A DNA stretch of 64,000 nucleotides, taken from the NCBI RefSeq assembly GCF_002557795.1, contig NZ_CP023777.1:2923001-2987000 (forward strand), given 5' to 3'. This DNA comes from Chitinophaga caeni (lineage in GTDB: Bacteria; Bacteroidota; Bacteroidia; Chitinophagales; Chitinophagaceae). Shown here one piece after another: positions 45,320 through 53,957 of this stretch. The position numbers were made by a program, and so were the translations under genes. Each line of letters starts with the position of its first letter. Position 1 is the first letter of the stretch. The notes under the pieces were generated by a model, which was not told where the DNA came from, made no database searches, and saw only the letters and a list, made by a program, of their open reading frames with translations.

Positions 45320-46483
45320 ATGAATAAAAAACGAATTGGAATATTCGGATCCACGGGGTCTATCGGAAAGCAGGCTTTAGAGGTGATCGCGGCCCATCCA
45401 CAATTATTCGAGGTGGAAGTGCTAACAGCCCATGCCAACGCCGACTTGTTAATTACCCAAGCCTTGCAATTTAAACCCAACGCGGTAGTAATTGCAGATG
45501 AAAGTAAATACCAAGAAGTTAAAAACGTATTATTTGATAAAGGTATCAAGGTATTCGCCGGTCCCCAAGCCATGGTTGAAGTGGCTACTTGGAACACGAT
45601 CGACTTGGTACTGGCTGCTATTGTTGGCTTCGCCGGTTTGGCGCCGACCTTGGCAGCAATTGACCAGGGAACGCCCGTGGCTTTGGCCAACAAGGAAACC
45701 CTGGTGGTTGCCGGGGATATCGTGATGGCTGCCGCTAGGAAGAAACAGGTGCCTATCATCCCGGTTGATTCCGAACATTCCGCCATCTTCCAATGCTTGC
45801 AAGGAGAACCTTTGCACAAGATCGAAAAAGTTATCTTAACCGCATCTGGCGGACCTTTCCTCGGGAAGAAAACGAATTACCTGATTAATGTTAAGAAAGA
45901 TCATGCCTTGCAACATCCCAATTGGAGCATGGGGGCGAAGATCAGCATCGATTCCGCTACCCTGATGAACAAGGGTTTGGAAATGATCGAGGCAAAATGG
46001 CTCTTCGGCTTGGACGCGGATCAAATAGAAGTGGTGATTCACCCGCAGTCAATTATCCATTCCATGGTGCAATTTACCGATGGTTCACTTAAGGCCCAGA
46101 TGGGACTTCCCGATATGAAACTACCGATCCAGTATGCCATGGGGTATCCGGGTCGCCTGGATAATGATTTCCCCCGTTTTTCCTTCAAAAATTACCCGGC
46201 GCTCACATTTGAACAGCCGGATGTAAAGACCTTCCGTAACTTGGCAATAGCAATAGAAGCACTGAAGAAAGGAGGGAATACCGCCTGTATCATGAACGCT
46301 GCCAACGAGGAAGTGGTCCATGCTTTCCTGAAAAATCGCATCGGCTTCCTGCAAATGACTGAAATAATCGAAGAAACGATTGAAAAAATACCGCATATAG
46401 AGTTGCCAAGTTTGCATGATTATTACCAAACTGATACGGCAGCGCGGGAACATGCCACATCTTTGATTAATTCTTTATCCTAA
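45320..46483 (+). CDS. dxr: 1-deoxy-D-xylulose 5-phosphate reductoisomerase
   Basis: Converts DXP to methylerythritol 4-phosphate, the first committed step of the MEP isoprenoid pathway. It has 387 residues from ATG 45320; an upstream TTG at 45302 would add six residues with no support. The NADPH motif GSTGSIGKQ starts at residue 10. Catalytic-site motifs are LANKETLV, PVDSEHSAIFQ and ASGGPF. SMGAKISIDSATLMNKGLE and HPQSIIHSMV follow. It is upstream of rseP by 41 bases, a common Bacteroidota pairing. Confidence 0.96.
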   Translation: MNKKRIGIFGSTGSIGKQALEVIAAHPQLFEVEVLTAHANADLLITQALQFKPNAVVIADESKYQEVKNVLFDKGIKVFAGPQAMVEVATWNTIDLVLAAIVGFAGLAPTLAAIDQGTPVALANKETLVVAGDIVMAAARKKQVPIIPVDSEHSAIFQCLQGEPLHKIEKVILTASGGPFLGKKTNYLINVKKDHALQHPNWSMGAKISIDSATLMNKGLEMIEAKWLFGLDADQIEVVIHPQSIIHSMVQFTDGSLKAQMGLPDMKLPIQYAMGYPGRLDNDFPRFSFKNYPALTFEQPDVKTFRNLAIAIEALKKGGNTACIMNAANEEVVHAFLKNRIGFLQMTEIIEETIEKIPHIELPSLHDYYQTDTAAREHATSLINSLS

Positions 46484-46524
46484 TCATCCAAATTTAACTA
46501 GCACAATAAAGCGCATTAAAGCAC

Positions 46525-47871
46525 ATGGCTATTCAAGAAATATTAGTGAAAGCAGGACAGTTGATCTTGTCGCTGTCGATCCTGGTGATCCTGCACGAAC
46601 TGGGGCACTTTATCCCTGCCCGTTTATTTAAAATCAAGGTGGAGAAGTTTTACCTTTTCTTCGATGCCGGGTTTTCTTTGTTCAAATTTAAAAAAGGTGA
46701 TACCGAATATGGTGTCGGTTGGTTGCCTCTCGGTGGTTATGTAAAAATTGCCGGGATGATTGATGAAAGTATGGATAAGGAACAGATGGCACAGCCGCCC
46801 CAACCTTGGGAATTCCGCTCTAAACCTGCTTGGCAACGCCTGATCGTGATGATCGGCGGGGTAACGGTGAACTTGTTCCTAGGCTTCTTTATCTATTCGA
46901 TGATCCTTTGGCATTACGGTGAAGAATATTTACCTACGGAGAATGCCGTTTACGGTATTTCCACCGATTCCCTGGGTAGGAGTACCGGTTTGCAGGATGG
47001 CGACAAGATTTTGAGCGTGGATCATAACAAGATTGAATCCTTCACCCAAATTCCCGGTTATATTATCTTGAACACTTCCCAGTCCATCCAGGTTGATCGT
47101 GATGGGCAGGAAGTAAACGTACCGATTAAACCCGGGTTTATCGGGGGCTTGATCTCAACAAAAGGCGTGGGAACTTTCGAGTTGAGGGGGCCGTTTTATA
47201 TCGGTAAGTTTACCAAGGACTCCCAGGGTAAGAAAGCCGGTTTAAAGGAAGAGGATCATATCGTAGCGGTGAATGGCAATCCAACACCGTACATGTCTGA
47301 CGTGGTTAGCAATTTACAAGCCAATAAGAGTGGCGCAGTAACCTTGACAGTAGTTAGAAACCTGGCAGATACATTGCTCATCAAAACCCCGGTTCCGGAA
47401 GATGGTAAATTGGGCATGTGGGCTGGCGGTAAAGAATACGGTAAAATTTTCAAAACTGTAACGCATCAATATACTTTCGCAGAAGCAATTCCCGCCGGCT
47501 TTAATAAAGCCATAGAAACCTTGGTGAAATATGTTCGCCAGTTGAAATTGCTTTTCGTGAAGAGCGAGGTGAAGGTAACTGAATCGTTGGGTGGATTTAT
47601 GTCGATCGGCAGCCTGTTTCCTTCCATTTGGGATTGGCAGAGTTTCTGGACATTGACCGCTTTATTATCCTTGATCTTGGCTTTCATGAACATCTTACCG
47701 ATCCCGGCATTGGACGGGGGGCATGTGTTGTTCCTGTTGTACGAGATGATTTCAGGCCGGAAACCGAGTTTGAAATTCATGGAATACGCCCAAATTGTAG
47801 GTATGGTGATCCTGTTCGGATTGCTTTTATTTGCCAACGGTTTGGATGTGTGGCGGAACTTATTTAAGTAA
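46525..47871 (+). CDS. rseP: Site-2 metalloprotease RseP
   Basis: An intramembrane zinc protease that in other bacteria cleaves anti-sigma factors and signal peptide remnants. It has 448 residues. The zinc motif HELGH is at residues 24-28 in the first membrane helix, and the second site ALDGGH, with Asp397, is near the C-terminus. Between them are two PDZ-like regions (GLQDGDKILSVD and GLKEEDHIVAVNGNP). The conserved GVGWLPLGGYVKIAGM loop is present. It follows dxr and is followed by an inverted repeat that may end transcription and that encloses the tmRNA promoter. Confidence 0.94.
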   Translation: MAIQEILVKAGQLILSLSILVILHELGHFIPARLFKIKVEKFYLFFDAGFSLFKFKKGDTEYGVGWLPLGGYVKIAGMIDESMDKEQMAQPPQPWEFRSKPAWQRLIVMIGGVTVNLFLGFFIYSMILWHYGEEYLPTENAVYGISTDSLGRSTGLQDGDKILSVDHNKIESFTQIPGYIILNTSQSIQVDRDGQEVNVPIKPGFIGGLISTKGVGTFELRGPFYIGKFTKDSQGKKAGLKEEDHIVAVNGNPTPYMSDVVSNLQANKSGAVTLTVVRNLADTLLIKTPVPEDGKLGMWAGGKEYGKIFKTVTHQYTFAEAIPAGFNKAIETLVKYVRQLKLLFVKSEVKVTESLGGFMSIGSLFPSIWDWQSFWTLTALLSLILAFMNILPIPALDGGHVLFLLYEMISGRKPSLKFMEYAQIVGMVILFGLLLFANGLDVWRNLFK

Positions 47872-47898
47872 TTGATACTCATAAAATAGCTTTTGAAG

Positions 47899-47944
47899 CA
47901 GCTTGCAGATTGCGGAAATATTCGTATATTTGCAAGCTGTTTCT
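47899..47944 (+). promoter_or_regulatory. tmRNA promoter inside an inverted repeat
   Basis: TTG at 47903-47905, a 19-base spacer and exact TATATTTG at 47925-47932 form a full consensus promoter. The start would be near 47939, about 20 bases before the mature tmRNA. The nine-base arms CAGCTTGCA (47899-47907) and TGCAAGCTG (47931-47939) enclose it. They are followed by TTTCTTTG, so the same bases could fold as an rseP terminator. Confidence 0.6.
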
Positions 47945-47960
47945 TTGTAAACATAAAACT

Positions 47961-48332
47961 GGGGTCGACCGGTTTTGACAGCATAGGGTCTTTGATAGTG
48001 TAAGCATGTCGTGCGTTGTGTAATTAGCACGTAAATCTGAATGCTCAAAATTTAAATGGCGAAAATAACTACGCCATGGCTGCCTAATCAGAGATTAGAC
48101 ACCATTATAGCCGCCGATTACTGCCGCCCGCTGCAGTGTCCGCCGCTGAATCATAAAACTTAGTGGGATAGGCTTTCATGGTTTCTGTGAGTGAGGGCTG
48201 AAACTCAAACGGATAAGGACGAAGTTGGTGTGTTGTGTTCCTGCCAAGTCCCGACAAACTAATGCACAAATAAGCATGTAGAAAGCTATCGGAGAATATG
48301 TTTGGACGCGGGTTCGAATCCCGCCGACTCCA
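47961..48332 (+). ncRNA. ssrA: tmRNA (SsrA), tag GENNYAMAA
   Basis: Transfer-messenger RNA that rescues stalled ribosomes. The 5' end GGGGTCGACCGGTTTTGACA pairs with the 3' end CGACTCC to form the acceptor stem (one G-U pair). The T arm reads GACGCGGGTTCGAATCCCGC, and the discriminator A is at 48332. The CCA end is not encoded and must be added. The tag reading frame at 48058-48087 is GGC GAA AAT AAC TAC GCC ATG GCT GCC TAA, giving GENNYAMAA. The usual Bacteroidota tag is GENNYALAA, so a Leu-to-Met change sits next to the AA end recognised by proteases. Length is about 372 bases, in the normal range. Confidence 0.96.
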
Positions 48333-48730
48333 CAAATTTTGATTATAAATCATTGTTTTCCAACTAAAATTGCATTAAATTTACTTGGATTCCTTACCTG
48401 GTCAAGGACATAAGCGAAGGATGTTCTATTCAGCCCCGCCAACAAAACCGTGGAACTTCGCACTTTTAATAGTGAAGCCATACAGTAGTACAAAAGCTGG
48501 ATCGAGCGATCAAATTGGCAGCCGTGATGGCCAATTTGTGCCCTTTTTTGGCAAGCAAAAAGTACAAAGAAATGTGCAGGGGGGGACATTGAACCGAACT
48601 TTTGAGGAGACGATAATTTTTTTATTGAAAATTTAGCCGGACAATAATGATATAAATGTTTGTTAACCGGGTAAGAAGCTAAGTTAGCTCAGTATTCTTA
48701 TTTTTCACGTTATAGTATTAATACTTAGCG
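48333..48730. other. Intergenic region, no gene recognised
   Basis: About 400 bases between tmRNA and a decayed gene. Short open frames exist on both strands but none resembles a protein I know. A possible hairpin with stem TAAGAA/TTCTTA and a following T run is at 48672-48705. Base composition is less AT-rich around 48420-48600, perhaps a relic of a mobile element. Confidence 0.4.
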
Positions 48731-49146
48731 ATGAAATCCGCTAAAAACTTCAGAATATCATTGGAGGAGTTATCATTGAGGGGCAGGAAGATAATGCCGA
48801 CCTGATTAAGGTCAATGATGGTGTCTTTTATGCCAGTTGGATGGAATATTTTAATAGCCTTATAATCCATAATTTATTATTTCCTTCAAGTTTATTTATT
48901 TTAACTGGCTTTATAGAAAATAAGAATAAAGATGTTTGTATCGAATTACAACAGCCTTTAATAGAAGGTGGGCATGTTGATCTTGAAATTACCAGGGAAG
49001 TGCTTACTTTTAATGGGTTCGTAAATGTTAAATGGTAAGACTAAGATAAAGAATTTGGATTGTTTCCAGGAGATATGCATGATGATAATGTGATGATGAG
49101 CAATTATGTATTATTCTTTATGGACACTGTATTTTATATAATGTAA
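48731..49146 (+). pseudogene. Decayed small gene with a frameshift and two stops
   Basis: ATG at 48731 opens MKSAK, then the frame is lost in an A5 run at 48743-48747. One additional A would continue it as KLQNIIGGVIIEGQEDNADL, IKVNDGVFYASWMEYFNS and so on to FNGFVNVKW, about 102 residues. Two TAA codons (49036 and 49042) then interrupt a continuing same-frame stretch, DKEFGLFPGDMHDDNVMM, up to a stop at 49144-49146. Reading the TAAs as TAT/TAC would give one uninterrupted protein of about 137 residues. I do not recognise the family. The alternative is that only the ATG at 48841 is used, giving a 65-residue protein. Confidence 0.4.
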
Positions 49147-49182
49147 ACACGGGGCGCCACGCACCGAACTTATACCCAACCT

Positions 49183-50163
49183 ATGAACAATAAACTTAGA
49201 AGAGCTTTACTTATCGTATTCATTCCGGTATTGTACGCCCTCATATTAAGACTCTTATTCGGAATCGATTCTTGGGACAAGGTGTTTTACGTTATGACGA
49301 TTTCTTTTCTATTCTGTTTACCCTTGATAGTCGGTATGCTAACCATTGCCCTATCTCCAATGGAGTCCGTCAAGAAATTTATTTACCGTTTTTTTGCTCC
49401 CTGGGCGCCTATATTCATATTCGCAATTATTACACTGTTATTTAATATTGAAGGTTGGGCTTGTTGGATCATGATTTTGCCTATATTTTTAATTATAGCT
49501 TCCATAGGCGGACTGATTGCGGGGTACTATAAATTGAAAGAGAAAAAGCATCAAAAGACCTATATCTCTTTATTATGTTTCCTTCCACTGGTAGCAGGAC
49601 CGATAGAAAGAAGTATCGGCGCCATTCCAGGAGTTTATAAAGCATACACTTATATTGATATTCATGCCCCGGCAGCAGTAATCTGGGAAGAAATAACCCG
49701 TGTAGAAGAAATACCCGGAGCAGAAGATAAAGGTTGGTTAACTAGGAGTTTAGGCTTTCCCAGGCCGGTAAAAGCAGAATTAAATTACCTGGGGGTAGGC
49801 GCATCCCGCGAGGCGATCTTTACGAACGGATTAGTATTTCACGAAACAGTAACGGAATACGAAGCGCTGAAAAAGATGAGTTTCAACATCAAAGCTAAAC
49901 CACACGAAATACCATCTACAACCCTGGATGAACATGTTGTAATCGGCGGCCAATTTTTCGATGTCCTGAACGGAACCTACGAATTGGAACAGCTAAACGA
50001 CAGCACCATAAGATTACATCTCTACAGTCATTTTGAACTAAAAACTACCTTCAATTTTTACGCCAGCCTGTGGGCTAAATGGATCATGAAAGACATTCAA
50101 AATAATATACTGCAAATAGAAAAAAAGAGAGCAGAATCCTCTAAACCGAAAACAAACATGTGA
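49183..50163 (+). CDS. Membrane protein with C-terminal SRPBCC-like domain
   Basis: A 326-residue protein. The first 125 residues hold four hydrophobic segments (ALLIVFIPVLYALILRLLF, VMTISFLFCLPLIVGMLTI, APIFIFAIITLLF, WIMILPIFLIIASIGGLIAG), then a short cytoplasmic KLKEKKHQK stretch and possibly a fifth helix. From about residue 155 the sequence TYIDIHAPAAVIWEEITRVEEIP, GVGASREAIFTNGL, VTEYEALKKMSFNI and LYSHFELKTTFNFYASLWAKWIM follows the START/SRPBCC ligand-binding fold layout. The ligand is unknown. The stop lies about 20 bases before the insertion sequence. Confidence 0.75.
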   Translation: MNNKLRRALLIVFIPVLYALILRLLFGIDSWDKVFYVMTISFLFCLPLIVGMLTIALSPMESVKKFIYRFFAPWAPIFIFAIITLLFNIEGWACWIMILPIFLIIASIGGLIAGYYKLKEKKHQKTYISLLCFLPLVAGPIERSIGAIPGVYKAYTYIDIHAPAAVIWEEITRVEEIPGAEDKGWLTRSLGFPRPVKAELNYLGVGASREAIFTNGLVFHETVTEYEALKKMSFNIKAKPHEIPSTTLDEHVVIGGQFFDVLNGTYELEQLNDSTIRLHLYSHFELKTTFNFYASLWAKWIMKDIQNNILQIEKKRAESSKPKTNM

Positions 50164-50183
50164 AACCCATGCATCCCCAAAAA

Positions 50184-51514
50184 GGGACTATTTCAATAAG
50201 TGTGTAAACTTAAAAATCGGGGAATCAGAGTAATAATTAGATTCTCACCCTTTTATCAAAAATAGTTAAAAACTGATTCAGGATCATGCCCCAGTTTCTA
50301 ATGGGCATGGTCCATTTTTTTGATACTTCCCGCAAAGCCAGGTATACGGATTTAAGCACGGCTTCATCTGTAGGGAAGGATAGCTTGTTTTTGGTATATT
50401 TTCTAATCTTACCGTTTAGATTTTCGATGAGATTTGTTGTGTAGATGATCTGCCTGATCTCCAGGGGGAAGTCAAAAAAGACAGTCAGTTCCTCCCAGTT
50501 TTCACGCCAGCTTTTGATGGCGTAGGCATACTTTGCGCTCCACTTAGCATCCAGGGCATCAAGAGCCGCCATCGCAGCCTGCCTGGTCGGTGCGGCATAA
50601 ACATCTTTCATGTCTGCGGTAAATTCCTTTTTATCTTTCCAGACAACATAGCGGCAGCTGTTACGGACCTGGTGTACGACACAAACCTGGGTGGCAGACT
50701 GAGGGAACACTGATTTGATAGTCTGAGTGAAGCCATTAAGATTATCGGTGGCCGTTATTAGAATATCTTCCAGGCCACGGGCCTTCAGATCAGTAAGTAC
50801 AGTCATCCAATAAGCGGCTGACTCATTCTTACCCAGCCACATCCCTAGCACTTCTTTGAGGCCATCCCGCTTCAGGCCCACAGCGATATAGACGGTTTTA
50901 TTCACTACTTTGCTGTTCTCCCGTACCTTGAACACAATGCCATCCATCCAAACGATGAGATAAACCGGTTCTAACGGTCGGTTTTGCCAGGCGACAATAT
51001 CTTCAGTCACACGGCTGGTGATGCGGCTGATAGTGGCCGTGGAAACGTCAAATTTATAGGCTTCCCTTATTTGCTCTTCTATGTCAGATACGCTCATCCC
51101 CTTGGCATAAAAAGACACTATTATCTCTTCCAGCCCCTGAACCATTCCTTCGCGTTTAGGTACTATCATAGGGTTAAAACTGGCATCACGATCCCTGGGA
51201 ACTTTTATTTCAGATTCACCATAGCTGGTCTTAATCTTCTTTTTACCGTACCCATTACGGCTATTGTTACTTTCATTGGGCTCATGCTTATCATAGCCTA
51301 AATGGCTATCAAGTTCGCCTTCCAGCATCTTTTCAATGCCCCGCTTCTGAATCTGGGCCAGGAAATTGTTTAGTTGATCGGCCGTTTTAAACTGCTTCAG
51401 AAAGTCGTCTGATAAAAAATCTTCTGTCTGCATAAAACTGTATATACTTTAAAATTAAAAAATCGGAGTGAAACCCCGATTTTTATAATTTACACAGTTT
51501 TTGAGATAGTGTCC
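50184..51514 (-). mobile_element. IS256-family insertion sequence
   Basis: An element of about 1.33 kb with a single transposase gene and imperfect terminal inverted repeats. The left end, 50184-50222, runs GGGACTATTTCAATAAG to ATCGGGG, and the right end, 51474-51514, gives on the opposite strand GGACACTATCTCAAAAAC to ATCGGGG. The inner parts (TGTGTAAA, AAAATCGGGG) match best. The outermost bases differ. A hairpin AAAAATCGG/CCGATTTTT at 51459-51484 may block transcription entering from outside. No convincing 8-9-bp target duplication is seen, only AAAAA on both sides. Confidence 0.9.
50237..51433 (-). CDS. IS256-family transposase
   Basis: DDE transposase of the IS256 (mutator/MULE) family, 398 residues and apparently intact. 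The N-terminal region has [20 protein letters not shown], typical of the family. First Asp: [17 protein letters not shown]. Second Asp: [13 protein letters not shown], followed by [14 protein letters not shown]. The catalytic Glu lies in [16 protein letters not shown]. Base composition is slightly more GC-rich than the surrounding AT-rich region, consistent with recent arrival. It is carried within the inverted repeats described for the element. Confidence 0.96.
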   Translation of the reverse strand: MQTEDFLSDDFLKQFKTADQLNNFLAQIQKRGIEKMLEGELDSHLGYDKHEPNESNNSRNGYGKKKIKTSYGESEIKVPRDRDASFNPMIVPKREGMVQGLEEIIVSFYAKGMSVSDIEEQIREAYKFDVSTATISRITSRVTEDIVAWQNRPLEPVYLIVWMDGIVFKVRENSKVVNKTVYIAVGLKRDGLKEVLGMWLGKNESAAYWMTVLTDLKARGLEDILITATDNLNGFTQTIKSVFPQSATQVCVVHQVRNSCRYVVWKDKKEFTADMKDVYAAPTRQAAMAALDALDAKWSAKYAYAIKSWRENWEELTVFFDFPLEIRQIIYTTNLIENLNGKIRKYTKNKLSFPTDEAVLKSVYLALREVSKKWTMPIRNWGMILNQFLTIFDKRVRI

Positions 51515-51567
51515 AAAAATCCGTGAACCTATATTTGTTCCCAACCCCGTGGCAGATGTACAGCAAT

Positions 51568-53955
51568 TTAAGGAATAACCACTTTTTTCCCCTTATTCCC
51601 TTTGTAAACCATCACCGCCTTTTTCTGTTGTCCCAATTTCTCTACCTTATCATACTTTACCGAGATAATTTCCTGTCCATCCAAGTTCATGAAACCGATC
51701 TTACCGTTTTTCTTAACCAGGACGTGCTTCATTAAGTATTCATCCCTTGGCCCGATATAATCATATTTCGGTTCCACGATTTGCACCTCCCTCTTTAAAT
51801 CATACAAGCCGATTTTGTCGCCATTGTAAAGATTAACTATTACAGAGTTTTTGATGAATGAACGGTTGATTTCAATCTTATCATATTTGATTGGGATCAC
51901 GAATTGCTGCTCCCGGGTACTCCAAACACCGGTATATTTACCTTTGCCCACCGCGTACCAATTCGCATCCCCAGTTAATTTTTCGATAGCGGTGTAAGCT
52001 AATGGCAGTATCGATGTTGCATGTGCATCGATAAGACCGAATTTATTATCCTTAAAGATCCATGCCCCGTTATTTTTTACCGGGCTGATCCGGGTATATT
52101 CAATAGGAAGCACGATCTTACCTTGAAGGGAAACCATACCCAGCTTACGATTCTGTTGTACCACGACAGCTCCGCCGGAGATATCGAGGATTTCATGGCC
52201 GATATTTTCATATTCGGCAGGAAGTATTTCATGACCATTTTGATCAACGACCCCGTATTTACCATTCCTTTTATACTTGGCAATATTATCACTTCCAAAA
52301 GAACCATCCTTGTATAGAATAAAATCAATTTCCGCGTATTTCGCGGGAATAAGCATCTTCCCGTTCATATCGTAATAACCGTATAAGCCATTTTTCCCAA
52401 CTTTTATTAAAGGCTGGGAAGATTCCACGATCTCATCATAGTTTGCCGGGATCAGAAGTTGTCCCTGCTTGCTATAAGCGCCGTAATGGTTGTTTGCATC
52501 TTTTACGATATAGATATTTTCTTGATATGCATTAGGATAGATGATTTCATATTTCACGGGAATTAATTCCTTCCCGGTCAAATCATACATCCCAAAATAT
52601 TTACCGTCATAAACTTTGTAAATACTCCCTTGTTTATGAATGCTTTTAAATTTTGCGGGCAGCACCAGTTGGCCATCCTTGCTCATTAAACCGTTGAATT
52701 GACCATCTTTAATTTCAATCATCCCGTCTTTTAAGTTGATTCCATCATATTGAGGAGGAATGATTTCTTTCCCTTCAACGGTCACTAAGCCTCTTTTGCC
52801 GGCCGATTTAACTACAATTACATTGCCTTCGCGTACATATTTCGTTTGATATCCACCAGATGGAGCGCTTACAATATCATCATACCGGATCGGTATAACA
52901 ACTTTACCATTGATGTCAATCATCCCGTGTTTATTGTTATAAACCACTTCCGCCAAGCGCACATTATCATCTCCAAATGCAGCAATAGCTTGATATTTAA
53001 CAGGAACTATAATGGCCCCGTCAGTATTTAATAAGCCGATCACGTTATGGTTGCCAACCGGGATCCTATTATTGTTAACAGGGTAAATAAAATCGTATTG
53101 AAAGGGAACTTTTATATTCCCATCTTTCGTGATCAGGCCATATTTTCCATTTTTCTTAGCGAGGAACCAATCATGGGAATAAGGCTCGATGGCATCGTAA
53201 TCAACAGGTACCACCTCTTCGCCTTTAGGATCGATCATGCCGATTTTATCATAATATTTCACCGTGGCTAAGCCATCTTTAAATAAGCTCAGATCTTTAC
53301 CTTGGTAAACGGAAGTATATTTAAAAGGCGTTAACTGCTGTTGCGATTCATTAAAAAGGGCGTATTTCCCTTCATGTTTTACCCAGTAAACGCCGAATTG
53401 ATGCGCGGAATAAACTTTAGCCCTGTCGATGGCATCGTCCTTCGCTTTTTTGATGGCGGCAATAGAATCTGCGATAGCCTGTTGCCTGGCTTTTTCGGCA
53501 GCAATCGCAGCCTCTCTTTTCAATCTTACCGCTTCTTCTTTTGCTTTGCGTTCCGCTTCCTCCCGTGCTTTAATCGCGGCTAGCCGGTCAGCTTCTTCTT
53601 TCGCTTTTATTTCCTGCATCTTTTCTTCCATGCGAACAACGATAGGGTAGACTTCTTCCTTCAAACCGTCATCAGCATTAAGAGTCGTGAAGATATTTAG
53701 TAAACGTTGCGTTTCGCGGTAGTTACCCAGGTTGAAGTTTGAGCGGATGCGTAATGATTCTATTTTAGCCTTTTTTTCTCCTAGTAAAGTTTCCGCCTTA
53801 TCGCAGTTCTCTATGCAAGATTTATATTCTTGCTTCTCGAAAGCATCCAATGCCTCGAAGAAATACGCCTTGGCTTTTTCCTGCTTACTTTGTGCAAAAA
53901 GGGGTAGTCCAAGGGCAGAAAATATTAGTACGAGTAAAATTTGTCTTATTTCCAT
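51568..53955 (-). CDS. Secreted WG-repeat protein
   Basis: A 795-residue exported protein. The start ATG at 53955 gives a signal peptide (MEIRQILLVLIFSALGLPLFA, then QSK). Residues of about 25-110 look like a TPR-type helical hairpin pair (AKAYFFEALDAFEKQEYKSC). A highly charged Lys/Glu/Ala coiled coil follows at about 110-190. The rest is about 16 WG-type beta repeats of 40-50 residues with the pattern K-x-G-h-x-D-x-x-G-x-x-h-x-P-h-x-Y-D-x-I. WG repeats are thought to mediate binding, but no ligand is known. The gene begins two bases after the stop of the DFW-motif gene, so the two are co-transcribed. Confidence 0.88.
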   Translation of the reverse strand: MEIRQILLVLIFSALGLPLFAQSKQEKAKAYFFEALDAFEKQEYKSCIENCDKAETLLGEKKAKIESLRIRSNFNLGNYRETQRLLNIFTTLNADDGLKEEVYPIVVRMEEKMQEIKAKEEADRLAAIKAREEAERKAKEEAVRLKREAAIAAEKARQQAIADSIAAIKKAKDDAIDRAKVYSAHQFGVYWVKHEGKYALFNESQQQLTPFKYTSVYQGKDLSLFKDGLATVKYYDKIGMIDPKGEEVVPVDYDAIEPYSHDWFLAKKNGKYGLITKDGNIKVPFQYDFIYPVNNNRIPVGNHNVIGLLNTDGAIIVPVKYQAIAAFGDDNVRLAEVVYNNKHGMIDINGKVVIPIRYDDIVSAPSGGYQTKYVREGNVIVVKSAGKRGLVTVEGKEIIPPQYDGINLKDGMIEIKDGQFNGLMSKDGQLVLPAKFKSIHKQGSIYKVYDGKYFGMYDLTGKELIPVKYEIIYPNAYQENIYIVKDANNHYGAYSKQGQLLIPANYDEIVESSQPLIKVGKNGLYGYYDMNGKMLIPAKYAEIDFILYKDGSFGSDNIAKYKRNGKYGVVDQNGHEILPAEYENIGHEILDISGGAVVVQQNRKLGMVSLQGKIVLPIEYTRISPVKNNGAWIFKDNKFGLIDAHATSILPLAYTAIEKLTGDANWYAVGKGKYTGVWSTREQQFVIPIKYDKIEINRSFIKNSVIVNLYNGDKIGLYDLKREVQIVEPKYDYIGPRDEYLMKHVLVKKNGKIGFMNLDGQEIISVKYDKVEKLGQQKKAVMVYKGNKGKKVVIP

Positions 53956-53957
53956 GA

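Noticed and set aside
48105..48353. Minus-strand ORF containing SRRDSNPRP
   Set aside because: This is the familiar antisense reading of a T arm (GGGTTCGAATCCCG), here of tmRNA.
48680..48695. TAGCTCAG-like D-arm suggesting a tRNA
   Set aside because: No matching T arm, anticodon arm or acceptor stem around it. It is better read as part of a weak hairpin.
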